Source of the DNA: Candidatus Dormiibacterota bacterium
GTDB lineage: Bacteria > Chloroflexota > Dormibacteria > Dormibacterales > Dormibacteraceae
DNA: 12,523 nucleotides
Assembly (NCBI GenBank): GCA_955652585.1
Contig: CATPBF010000066.1
Coordinates: 1-12,523 of the forward strand
Reading direction: 5' to 3'
Under the pieces are notes generated by a model. That model was not told the DNA's origin. It made no database searches and saw only the letters and a list, made by a program, of their open reading frames with translations. Below are positions 5,760 through 12,523 of this stretch, in pieces. Each line of letters starts with the position of its first letter. Within the stretch, counting starts at the first letter, position 1. The position numbers and the translations under genes are program-made.

Positions 5760-6950
5760 ATGATCAACCGGCGATACCTGATCGTTAGCCTTGCCTCATG
5801 CGGCGCGCTGCTGCTGGCCGCATGTGGGACGTCAAGCAACAACAGCCCGAGCTCCCCGATCAATGTCGGGATCACAGGGCCCTTCTCGGGACCGTATGCG
5901 GACCCTGGGAGTGCCATCAGAAACGCGGGGCAGCTCGCCATCGACGACATCAACGCGGCCGGCGGCATCAACGGCCGCAAGCTGCAGGCGCTGCCTGAGG
6001 ACGACGCTTGCGACGCCCAAACCGGCGTCCAGGCGGCTCAGAAGTTGCTCAACGAGAGCATCGTCGCGATCGTCGGCGGCTACTGCTCGGGAGCATCGAT
6101 CCCAGAGAGCGACACCCTGCATCGCAACGGCGACCTCCCGTTCATCACCGCGGCATCCAGCAACCCGAAGTTCACCGAGCAGGGCTACGACAACGTGTTC
6201 CGCATGGTCAGCCGCGACGACGCAGAAGCGCCCGCGGACGTGAGCTTCATGAAGGACTGGCTCAAGGCCAGCAAGATCGCGATCATGCACGACAACACCA
6301 CGTACGCCAAAGGCGTGGCCGACTCGGCCAAGCAGGCGGCCCAGTCCACTGGCATGACGGTGACGTACTTCGACGCGATCACGCCGGGCCAGAAGGACTA
6401 CACCGCGGCCCTCGAGAAGGTCGCCACCACCTCTCCGGACGTCCTCTTCTACACGGGCTACTACCCGGAGTTCGGGTTGCTCGCCAAGGAGTACGTCGCT
6501 TTAAACCCGCCCTACAAGTTGGACGGTGACTCCGCCACAGTCGATCCAAGCGTGATCAAGGTTGCCGGCACCGCGCTCAACAACGCAGGCATCACCTTCA
6601 CGACCCTGCCGACGAGTGAGTTCATCCACAACGCCCAGAACGACGCCTTTACCAAGGAGTATCAGAAGAAGTACGGGACCTTGCCCGGCGACTACTCGTC
6701 GTACGAATACGACGGGATGATGGCCCTCGCCCAGGCGCTGAGGAACAACGGCGGCAAGACCGACGCCAAGTCTCTCAATGCCGCCCTTCATGCCGTCAGC
6801 ATCACCGCCGGCACCACCGGCCCTATAGCCTTCGACACCAAGGGTGACCGGCCGACGCCTACATTCCTGGCCGTTCACGCCACGGGTAACCCCCCGGTGT
6901 TCGTCCCGGTGGCGATCCGGCTCGGTGGCATCTGGAAGGCTTCGACTTAA
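5760..6950 (+). CDS. livK: LivK-type branched-chain amino acid/amide ABC transporter substrate-binding lipoprotein
   Basis: This 396-residue protein starts with Arg-Arg, a hydrophobic run and the lipobox LAAC, with acylated Cys22, so it is exported and tethered to the outer face of the membrane. The mature part is a Peripla_BP_6/ANF-receptor-like fold: INVGITGPFSGPYADPG, AIDDINAAGGINGRKL, then two Cys at 84 and 109 (DDACDAQ, GGYCSGASIP) spaced as in the disulfide loop of LIV-binding proteins. Family members bind branched-chain amino acids, amides, urea or other small polar compounds; the ligand here cannot be read. It lies after the VOC and EutQ-like genes on the same strand and ends at a strong terminator. 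The membrane and ATPase subunits lie just beyond on the opposite strand, so the transporter is split between two convergent units. The symbol denotes the family, not a proven ligand. Confidence 0.9.
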   Translation: MINRRYLIVSLASCGALLLAACGTSSNNSPSSPINVGITGPFSGPYADPGSAIRNAGQLAIDDINAAGGINGRKLQALPEDDACDAQTGVQAAQKLLNESIVAIVGGYCSGASIPESDTLHRNGDLPFITAASSNPKFTEQGYDNVFRMVSRDDAEAPADVSFMKDWLKASKIAIMHDNTTYAKGVADSAKQAAQSTGMTVTYFDAITPGQKDYTAALEKVATTSPDVLFYTGYYPEFGLLAKEYVALNPPYKLDGDSATVDPSVIKVAGTALNNAGITFTTLPTSEFIHNAQNDAFTKEYQKKYGTLPGDYSSYEYDGMMALAQALRNNGGKTDAKSLNAALHAVSITAGTTGPIAFDTKGDRPTPTFLAVHATGNPPVFVPVAIRLGGIWKAST

Positions 6951-6971
6951 TCGAGATCTGACGCGAGCGGT

Positions 6972-7000
6972 GAGGGGCGCTTTCGGGCGCCCCTCTTTTT
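6972..7000 (+). terminator. Rho-independent terminator after livK-like gene
   Basis: GAGGGGCGC (6972-6980) pairs perfectly with GCGCCCCTC (6987-6995) around a 6-nt loop, followed directly by TTTTT, then G and TTTT. It lies 21 nt after the stop codon. On the minus strand the hairpin has no T-run after it, so it serves the plus-strand unit only. Confidence 0.9.
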
Positions 7001-7010
7001 GTTTTGCCGG

Positions 7011-7745
7011 CTAGCCTGAGGCGACGGCTTCGAAGCCGCCCAGGTACGCCTTCTGGACCCTTTCGTCTTTGGCCAGGGTCGCGGCGTCCCCCTGCAGCAC
7101 GACGCTGCCAGTCTCGATGACGCATGCGCGGTCGGCGATGGCCAGCGCCTGGCGGGCGTTCTGCTCCACGAGCAGAACGGCCGTGCCTCGGTTCGCCACC
7201 TCGCGAACGGTCTTCAGCACGCTTCGAGAAAGAATCGGAGAAAGGCCGAGGGAGGGCTCGTCCAGCATGAGCACCTTCGGCTCCGACATCAAGGCTCGGC
7301 CGATGGCCAGCATCTGCTGCTCGCCTCCCGAGAGCGTTCCCGCCAGTTGCGCTCGCCTCTCGGCCAGCCTCGGAAAGAGCTTGAACACCGAAGCCTTGCG
7401 CGTCCGTACCAGCTCCCGACTGGACCGGATGATGTAGCCGCCGAGATTGAGGTTCTCCTCGACGGTGAGGACGTTGAAGATGCGCCGGCCTTCCGGCACC
7501 TGGCTCAGACCCATGCCCACGATGACGTGCGCTTCCAGGCCGACGATGCTCCGGCCGGCGAACGTGACCGTGCCGGACCGAGGACGGAGCAGGCCGGAGA
7601 TGGTTCTGAGCGTGGTGGTCTTGCCCGCCCCGTTGCCGCCCAGGATCGCCATGATCTGGCCCGGCTCGGCATCGAGCGAGATGCCCTTGAGGGCCTCGAT
7701 GTTGCCGTAGAACACGTGGAGGTCGCGGACCTCGAGCAGCGCCAC
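7011..7745 (-). CDS. livF: LivF-type ABC transporter ATP-binding protein
   Basis: This is a 244-residue ATPase of the branched-chain amino acid (HAAT) transporter class. Walker A GGNGAGKT is at 36-43, the Q-loop region is near VPEGRRIF (83-90), the ABC signature LSGGEQQ at 138-144, Walker B LMLDEP at 159-164 with catalytic Glu163, and the H-loop region is replaced by VEQN, as is normal in LivF. VPEGRRIF and LVEQNARQAL are LivF hallmarks that separate it from LivG. The start is GTG 7745, only 2 nt after the stop of the livM-livG fusion, so the two are translationally linked. It is the last gene of the transporter operon and ends 60 nt from the end of the convergent livK-like gene. Confidence 0.93.
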   Translation of the reverse strand: MALLEVRDLHVFYGNIEALKGISLDAEPGQIMAILGGNGAGKTTTLRTISGLLRPRSGTVTFAGRSIVGLEAHVIVGMGLSQVPEGRRIFNVLTVEENLNLGGYIIRSSRELVRTRKASVFKLFPRLAERRAQLAGTLSGGEQQMLAIGRALMSEPKVLMLDEPSLGLSPILSRSVLKTVREVANRGTAVLLVEQNARQALAIADRACVIETGSVVLQGDAATLAKDERVQKAYLGGFEAVASG

Positions 7746-7747
7746 GA

Positions 7748-9655
7748 CTAAGCGCCTTTAGCCTCCGCCAGGGCCAGCTCATCCTCTTCACGCCCCAGGT
7801 AAGCCTCGATGACACGCGGGTCCTGCTGGATGTCGGCCGGCTGCCCCATCGCGATGAGGCGCCCCTGGTCGAGAACGGCGATTCGATCGGACACCCTCAT
7901 GACGAATGACATGTCGTGGTCGATCAAAACCACCGTGATGCCCAGGTCATGGATCTTGCGGATGGTGCCGACCAGCGCGGCCTTCTCGGTCGGATTCATC
8001 CCGGCGGCAGGCTCGTCGAACAGCACGAGCTGTGGATGGGACGCCAGCGCGCGGGCTATTTCCACGCGGCGTTGGTCCGCGTACGACAGCTCCGACGCCA
8101 GCCGGCCGGCGGCATGCTCCATGCCCACGAAACTCAGCCACCGGCGCGACTCTTGCAGGGTCTGCACCTCCACTCTTCTTTCCCCTGGGGTGTGCAGCAT
8201 CGCCTGCCAGGTCATGGCGCGATGTCGCGGGTACAGTCCCGCCATGACGTTCTCGAAGACCGCCATCAGCTTGAAAAGCCGGATGCCCTGGAAAGTCCGG
8301 CCGATGCCTCGCGAAACGATGACGTGTGGGCGCAGGCCGACCACCGAGCGACCGTTGAACTCAATCGTTCCTCGCCTCGGCTTCTTGACTCCGGTGATGC
8401 AGTTGAAGACGGTCGTCTTGCCGGCCCCATTGGGTCCGATGATGCTGAAGACCTCTCCTCGAAGCACCTCGAAAGACACACCGTCAACCGCGCGCAGGCC
8501 GCCGAACAGCTGGACCAGGTCCTCGACCTTAAGCAGCACCTCGCCAACGCCGGTGTCCCGGTGTCCATCGGCCGACTGCTTGCGGCCCCCCGCTGCCACC
8601 TGGAGCTGATGCTCGCGCAGGATCTCCTCCGACACGTCGCGGGCCTCGTCGTCCTTGAGGCCGTAAAAAGGTTTGGGCTTGCGTCGGACTCGCGGCCATA
8701 AGCCTTGCGGCCGGAGCAGCATCATGCCGATCAAAAGGATCGCGAAGATGAGAATCCGGTAGGTCGCGAACTGGCGCAGCACCTCAGGCAATGCCACCAC
8801 CACCAGGGCGCCGAGCAGCACGCCTGGTAGGCTGCCGGTGCCGCCGAGGACGACCACTATCAAGATCAGCACGGACAGCTGGAAGGTGAAGCTGGTGGGG
8901 TCGATCGTCCCGATACGGGTTGCGAAAAACGCCCCGGCGAGCCCCGCCCACATGCCGCCCATCACGTAAGCGAGAAGCTTGAGCCGCAGCGTCGGCACTC
9001 CGACCGCCTCAGCGGCAAACTCGTCCTCCCGCATCGCCACCCACCCGCGTCCGAGCCTCGAATGATCAAGGTTTTGAGCAAAGATCATCGCGATTGCGAG
9101 CAGGCACAAGGAGACGACCAGGAAGGCGGCCTGCGTATTGAACTCATACCCGAAGGCGGTGGGCCAGGGAATGTTCCAGACCCCGTTCGGCCCGCCCGCG
9201 TAATCCCAGTTGGTGATCGCGATGCGGGTCATCTCGCCGAAGCCCAGCGTCACGATGGCCAGGTAGTCGCTGCGCAACCTGAGCGTGGGGTAGCCGAGGA
9301 TCGCACCCGCGGTGCCGGTGAAGAGCACGGCCAGCGGCAGGGTGGCAAAGAAGTTCCAGTGCGCCTGCGTCATCAGGAGCGCGCTTGTATACGCGCCGAT
9401 CGCGAAGAAAGCCGCATAGCCGAGGTCGAGAAGGCCCGCGAAGCCGACCACGATGTTGAGGCCGAGCCCCAGCATCGCGTAGGTGGCCACGCTGACGGCG
9501 ACCGCCGTGACGTAGTTGTCGCCGTTGAGCAGCACCACGGCGCCAACGACCGCCAGAAACACGATCACCCGCACCCAGAAGGGGAACCGGGTCAGCTGCT
9601 CGCGCGACGACGCGAGCGCCCGTCCGAGGCGGCGGTCCGCAAGTTGGCTGATCAC
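7748..9655 (-). CDS. LivM-LivG fusion: ABC transporter permease with C-terminal ATP-binding domain
   Basis: This 635-residue polypeptide joins two usually separate subunits. Residues 1-320 are a LivM-type permease with several membrane segments, including GLGLNIVVGFAGLLDLGYAA, GYPTLRLRSDYLAIVTLGFG and VVVLGGTGSLPGVLLGAL. Residues about 320-370 are a charged, probably cytoplasmic linker. Residues 373-635 are a LivG-type ATPase with Walker A GPNGAGKTT (407-415), the LivG insert IGRTFQGIRLF, signature LSYADQRRVEIARAL (from 523), Walker B LVLFDEP (543-549) and His580. The signature reads YAD where LivG proteins often have YG before the Gln, a mild variation. The start is GTG 9655, overlapping the livH stop by 4 nt (GTGA). 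A longer upstream reading would run through livH in another frame. Such fusions are known in several high-GC phyla. It should pair with LivH, LivF and the binding protein. Confidence 0.92.
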   Translation of the reverse strand: MISQLADRRLGRALASSREQLTRFPFWVRVIVFLAVVGAVVLLNGDNYVTAVAVSVATYAMLGLGLNIVVGFAGLLDLGYAAFFAIGAYTSALLMTQAHWNFFATLPLAVLFTGTAGAILGYPTLRLRSDYLAIVTLGFGEMTRIAITNWDYAGGPNGVWNIPWPTAFGYEFNTQAAFLVVSLCLLAIAMIFAQNLDHSRLGRGWVAMREDEFAAEAVGVPTLRLKLLAYVMGGMWAGLAGAFFATRIGTIDPTSFTFQLSVLILIVVVLGGTGSLPGVLLGALVVVALPEVLRQFATYRILIFAILLIGMMLLRPQGLWPRVRRKPKPFYGLKDDEARDVSEEILREHQLQVAAGGRKQSADGHRDTGVGEVLLKVEDLVQLFGGLRAVDGVSFEVLRGEVFSIIGPNGAGKTTVFNCITGVKKPRRGTIEFNGRSVVGLRPHVIVSRGIGRTFQGIRLFKLMAVFENVMAGLYPRHRAMTWQAMLHTPGERRVEVQTLQESRRWLSFVGMEHAAGRLASELSYADQRRVEIARALASHPQLVLFDEPAAGMNPTEKAALVGTIRKIHDLGITVVLIDHDMSFVMRVSDRIAVLDQGRLIAMGQPADIQQDPRVIEAYLGREEDELALAEAKGA

Positions 9656-10554
9656 ATCCGCTCGGCCACGCGCTCTCCGAACAGCCCGGTGGGCTTGACG
9701 ACCAGGACCCCGATCAGGACCGCGAACACGATGACGTCCTCCCACTTCCCTGATACGTAGCCCGTGGTGTAAGCCTCCAGGAGTCCGATCAAGAACCCTC
9801 CGGCCATGGCGCCGGGAATATTGCCGATGCCGCCCAGGACGGCGGCCGTGAAGGCACGCAACCCGAGCAGGAAGCCGAAGGTGAACTGGATCTGGATGTA
9901 GTAGATCCCGAGCATGACGCCCGAAGCTGCAGCCAGCATCGCCCCCAACACGAAAGCCACGCGGATGATCGCGTCGACGTTGATACCCATCAGGCGAGCC
10001 GCATCATGGTCTTGCGCCAGAGCCCGCATGGCGGTGCCGATCGTCGTGCCCTGAACGAACAGAACCAGGCCGCCCATCAGGAGCAGGCTGACCGCGACCA
10101 AAGCCGTCTGAACGTAGGTCACGTGCACCGGCCCGAGGTAAAAACCGGTCGTTGGCAGCAGGTTGGGGGGGTAGGCGTTGATGCTCGGTCCGTATACCAG
10201 GAGGACAGTGTTCTGCAGGAGCAAGGACATGCCGAGGGCGGTGATCAAGATCGCCAGGAGCGAGCGGCGCAGCAGCGGCTTGTAAGCGAACTGAAGGATG
10301 CCCAGGTTGATCACGGCGGTCCCGAGCATCGGAATGACGAAGGCCGCTACGACCGCCAGATAAATCGGAAGGTGTTCGAAACCGAGCGAGACCAGGAGGG
10401 TCCAGCCCAGGAACGCCCCGACCATCGAGAGATCTCCTTGGGCGAAGTTGATCAGGCGGATGATCCCGTAGACGATCGTGTAGCCCAGCGCGACCAGGGC
10501 ATAGAAGGAACCGACCGTGAGCCCGGTCACCGTGTACTCGAGGAAAGCGTGCAT
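9652..10554 (-). CDS. livH: LivH-type branched-chain amino acid ABC transporter permease
   Basis: This is a 300-residue polytopic membrane protein of normal LivH length. Typical segments are GLTVGSFYALVALGYTIVYG, IIRLINFAQGDLSMVGAF, MRALAQDHDAARLMGINVD (the cytoplasmic coupling loop that contacts the ATPase) and FTAAVLGGIGNIPGAMAGGF. About eight hydrophobic stretches are visible. The start ATG 10554 has a modest purine site (AAGGGA upstream). It is the first gene of a three-gene minus-strand operon, overlapping the fused livM-livG by 4 nt. It is divergent from the amine oxidase gene across about 145 nt that should hold the operon promoter. Substrates of this family range from Leu/Ile/Val to urea and amides. 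Confidence 0.93.
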   Translation of the reverse strand: MHAFLEYTVTGLTVGSFYALVALGYTIVYGIIRLINFAQGDLSMVGAFLGWTLLVSLGFEHLPIYLAVVAAFVIPMLGTAVINLGILQFAYKPLLRRSLLAILITALGMSLLLQNTVLLVYGPSINAYPPNLLPTTGFYLGPVHVTYVQTALVAVSLLLMGGLVLFVQGTTIGTAMRALAQDHDAARLMGINVDAIIRVAFVLGAMLAAASGVMLGIYYIQIQFTFGFLLGLRAFTAAVLGGIGNIPGAMAGGFLIGLLEAYTTGYVSGKWEDVIVFAVLIGVLVVKPTGLFGERVAERM

Positions 10555-10586
10555 GTCCCTTAATCCCTTCGTCGACCAGACGACCG

Positions 10587-10610
10587 GGTACCCCTCCTTC
10601 CCTGGGTGCC
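10587..10610. repeat. Imperfect inverted repeat in livH leader
   Basis: GGTACCC (10587-10593) faces GGGTGCC (10604-10610) across a 10-nt spacer, a 7-bp inverted repeat with one G-T type mismatch. If the promoter proposed at 10612-10639 is right, this sits at or just after the transcription start, where an operator or leader hairpin would act. Confidence 0.25.
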
Positions 10611-10611
10611 A

Positions 10612-10639
10612 GTTATCGTAAAGGCGGAAGCTGGGTCAC
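10612..10639 (-). promoter_or_regulatory. Possible sigma70-like promoter of the livH operon
   Basis: On the minus strand GTGACC (10634-10639) and GATAAC (10612-10617) resemble -35 and -10 boxes (four of six matches each) with a 16-nt spacer, about 58 nt upstream of the livH ATG. It is the only pair with workable spacing that I found in the divergent gap. Confidence 0.25.
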
Positions 10640-10699
10640 GGACTGGGAAATCGGCGACGCAAGCGCGAGCAAGGAGGGGGCGAGACGGAGCGGCTCGAC

Positions 10700-11956
10700 G
10701 TGGTGGTGTTAGGCGGCGGAGTCGCGGGCCTGACCGCGGCTTACCGGCTCCGCGACCTCGAGCTGGAGGTGATCGACTCCGCCGACCACATCGGGGGACG
10801 CACGCGCTCGCACCAGCAGCCGGACGGCATCTGGCTCAACACCGGCGCCCAGTACGTATCCACCGATCGCGTCAAAGTCGTGGAGCTCGCCGACGCCGTC
10901 GGTGCCAAGCTCCTCACGGACCACAACCTTGAAAAGTATTGGCGCGGGCTCTACCCCAAGCACCCCGACACCCTTACCGAGATCGAGTCATGCATAGAAC
11001 GGATCACCGAGGAACAGGGACACCGTCGTTCGCCAACTCTTCCTGAGCTCGACGACCAGCCTTTCGACCAGTGGCTCGGCGATGTCTCGCCGGACACACA
11101 CCGCTTCTTTGACCGATGGTGCCAGGTCATGAACTCGGGCTCCTCCGTCGAGATCTCGCTCTACGGAGCGCTCTGGCTCTGGGGAGACCAGAGGAGCACA
11201 CCGTGGACAGACCGGCCGGTGCCGCGCCACGATCGAGGTGATTGTGTCTTCGAGGGAGGCACGAACGAATTCACCAAGGCGCTGGCCCGCGCGATCGGTG
11301 GCCGCGTGTCCCTGCGTTCTCGTGTCGTCTCGGTTCGTGGAGCCGATGAGGGGTACTTGATCGAAGTCGACGATGATCGCGGTCGGCGCACCGTGTGGGG
11401 TCGACGCGTGGTCTCGGCTCTGCCGGCCCCTGTGGCGGCGGCGGTCATCGACGACCTCCCGGATTGGAAGCGGCTGGCGCTCGGCGCAGTCCGCTACGGC
11501 CGCTTCCTTACGACCAACACCGTCGTCAGCCCGAAAGGGGCGCTGCCGAACCACTACCCGCTTACGGCCTCACGATCAGATGTCGTCTACAGCCTCGACG
11601 CCTTTGTGTTCAGGACTCCCGGCGACTTCGATGAGCTTGGCGGCTGCTTCCACAGCATTGCCGGCGACCCCACCGCGCGTGTGGTCTGGGACGACCCGGA
11701 CCACACGATCAAGACCGGGACCCTGCTCGAACTGTTCCACCTCCACCCGGAGTATCGCGAGCGGGTCGTGCGCGTCGAGGTTCAACGCTGGCCGCTGGGC
11801 ATGCCCCTGTACAGCGTCGGCCGGATGAAGACCTACAACTTGCTCGCCGAGCCGGTGGGAGGCATCCATTTCTGTGGCGATTACAGTTGGGCCTCGAACA
11901 TGGAGGGCGCCGCGTTGAGCGGTGAGCGCGCAGCAGCCGGGGTGGAGCTGGGGTGA
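10700..11956 (+). CDS. Flavin-dependent amine oxidase family protein
   Basis: This 418-residue protein begins at once with the FAD-binding VVLGGGVAGLTAAYRLRDLE (GGGVAG at 5-10), then the acidic strand-2 residue in EVIDSADHIGGRTRSH, carrying the GGRT motif (32-35) of amine oxidases. The C-terminus has GGIHFCGDYSWASNMEGAAL and SGERAA, the usual second FAD-contact region of the monoamine oxidase/protoporphyrinogen oxidase fold. It likely oxidises an amine C-N bond with O2 or another acceptor, releasing aldehyde or ketone and ammonia or amine. Protoporphyrinogen- or carotenoid-type substrates cannot be excluded. GTG 10700 has a weak GGAG 9 nt upstream. A much stronger AAGGAGGGGG (10671-10680) is better placed for a non-standard ACG at 10685, which would add five residues. 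The E1 alpha gene overlaps its stop by 4 nt. Confidence 0.82.
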   Translation: MVVLGGGVAGLTAAYRLRDLELEVIDSADHIGGRTRSHQQPDGIWLNTGAQYVSTDRVKVVELADAVGAKLLTDHNLEKYWRGLYPKHPDTLTEIESCIERITEEQGHRRSPTLPELDDQPFDQWLGDVSPDTHRFFDRWCQVMNSGSSVEISLYGALWLWGDQRSTPWTDRPVPRHDRGDCVFEGGTNEFTKALARAIGGRVSLRSRVVSVRGADEGYLIEVDDDRGRRTVWGRRVVSALPAPVAAAVIDDLPDWKRLALGAVRYGRFLTTNTVVSPKGALPNHYPLTASRSDVVYSLDAFVFRTPGDFDELGGCFHSIAGDPTARVVWDDPDHTIKTGTLLELFHLHPEYRERVVRVEVQRWPLGMPLYSVGRMKTYNLLAEPVGGIHFCGDYSWASNMEGAALSGERAAAGVELG

Positions 11957-12523
11957 GCAAGAATAGCGCCGTGCAGAAGCGCCACTCGGTGCTGGCTCCA
12001 GACGGGACTCGCGTACCCGGCGTGAAGTCCCGGATGGAGGAGGAGTTCCTGCTCGAAGCGCTGCGCTGGATGATGAAGTCCCGCCTCTACGACAACCGGG
12101 TGATCGCCCTGCAGCGCCAGGGCCAGTTCGGGGTCTTCTCCCCCGGAATGGGCCAGGAGGCATCGATCATCGGCTCCGCCATGGGAGTGGATCCCGCTCG
12201 AGACTGGATGGTGCCGCAGTATCGCGAGCTGATGGCCACCGTGCATCACGGTCTTCCGCTCGAGGTCATCTCGGCTCAATACCTCGGCAAGATCGGCCCC
12301 GCTCGGATCCCGGAAGGCGTCAAAGTCTTGCCCACCCAGGTCTCCATCGCGGCTCAGCTGCCGCACGCGACCGGCCTCGCTTGGGGGTTGCGCCTCCGCG
12401 GTGAAGATGCCGTGGTGATCGCATACATCGGGGAGGGGGGCTCGTCCGAAGGCGACTTCCATGAAGCCCTGAACCTGGCCGGCGTGACCAACGCGCCCGT
12501 GATCTTCTTCATGCAGAACAACC
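11953..12523 (+). CDS. 2-oxoacid dehydrogenase E1 component alpha subunit, cut by window edge
   Basis: The first 190 residues of a thiamine-diphosphate-dependent E1 alpha subunit are present. Typical features are SRLYDNRVIALQRQGQFGVF, PGMGQEASIIGSAM, WMVPQYREL and QLPHATGLAWGLRLRGED. The ThDP/Mg motif spans 160-190, from GEGGSSEGDFHEALN to QNN. The motif starts GEG rather than the commoner GDG. Glu at this place is also found in branched-chain 2-oxoacid dehydrogenase E1 alpha (human BCKDHA), which hints at a branched-chain-like 2-oxoacid but does not prove it; pyruvate or acetoin remain possible. The enzyme decarboxylates a 2-oxoacid and passes the acyl group to E2. The start is GTG 11953, overlapping the amine oxidase stop (GTGA), with GGAG 5 nt upstream. 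The E1 beta gene would be expected just outside the window. Confidence 0.9.
   Translation, partial: MSKNSAVQKRHSVLAPDGTRVPGVKSRMEEEFLLEALRWMMKSRLYDNRVIALQRQGQFGVFSPGMGQEASIIGSAMGVDPARDWMVPQYRELMATVHHGLPLEVISAQYLGKIGPARIPEGVKVLPTQVSIAAQLPHATGLAWGLRLRGEDAVVIAYIGEGGSSEGDFHEALNLAGVTNAPVIFFMQNN

Noticed and set aside
6972..7000. Bidirectional terminator for livK and livF
   Set aside because: The T-run is present only on the plus side; in the minus direction the hairpin is followed by mixed sequence.
9062..9760. Plus-strand open frame of 232 codons opposite livM and livH
   Set aside because: Highly charged reverse-complement of membrane-segment codons; no domain.

Overview
The window is high-GC DNA with tightly packed genes, short intergenic gaps, GTG/TTG starts, 4-nt stop/start overlaps and mostly purine-rich ribosome-binding sites. 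Lipobox lipoproteins, an LppM-like lipoprotein and a LivM-LivG fusion suggest a high-GC soil-type bacterium of the Actinobacteriota/Chloroflexota/Dormibacterota sort. That placement is inference from style, since no rRNA or marker gene is present. I saw no mobile element, CRISPR array or tRNA, and no gene-free stretch longer than 300 bases.

Layout, left to right. (1) A minus-strand block reads from 4424 down to the left edge: a DadA-type FAD amino-acid dehydrogenase, a DUF1989 (urea-carboxylase-associated family) protein, a winged-helix regulator without a receiver, a second OmpR-type regulator with a degenerate receiver, and an LppM-like lipoprotein cut by the window edge. (2) Divergent from dadA, a plus-strand block holds a Glyoxalase_3-like VOC protein, a EutQ-type cupin and a LivK-type substrate-binding lipoprotein, closed by a clear rho-independent terminator. 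(3) A minus-strand transporter operon follows, livH - livM/livG fusion - livF, convergent with the binding protein. (4) Divergent from livH, a plus-strand pair holds a flavin amine oxidase and, by a 4-nt overlap, a 2-oxoacid dehydrogenase E1 alpha subunit cut by the right edge.

Together the genes read as an uptake-and-oxidation locus for a nitrogenous organic compound. The Liv-type transporter imports it, two flavin oxidoreductases can deaminate it, the DUF1989 protein may act on a C-N (amidine or ureido-like) group, and the E1 component may oxidise the resulting 2-oxoacid. The substrate cannot be read from the sequence. The oddest part is the pair of related regulators: the second has Gly in place of the phosphoacceptor Asp, has no ATG/GTG/TTG start that includes its first beta strand, and lies in frame with the single TAG that ends the first.
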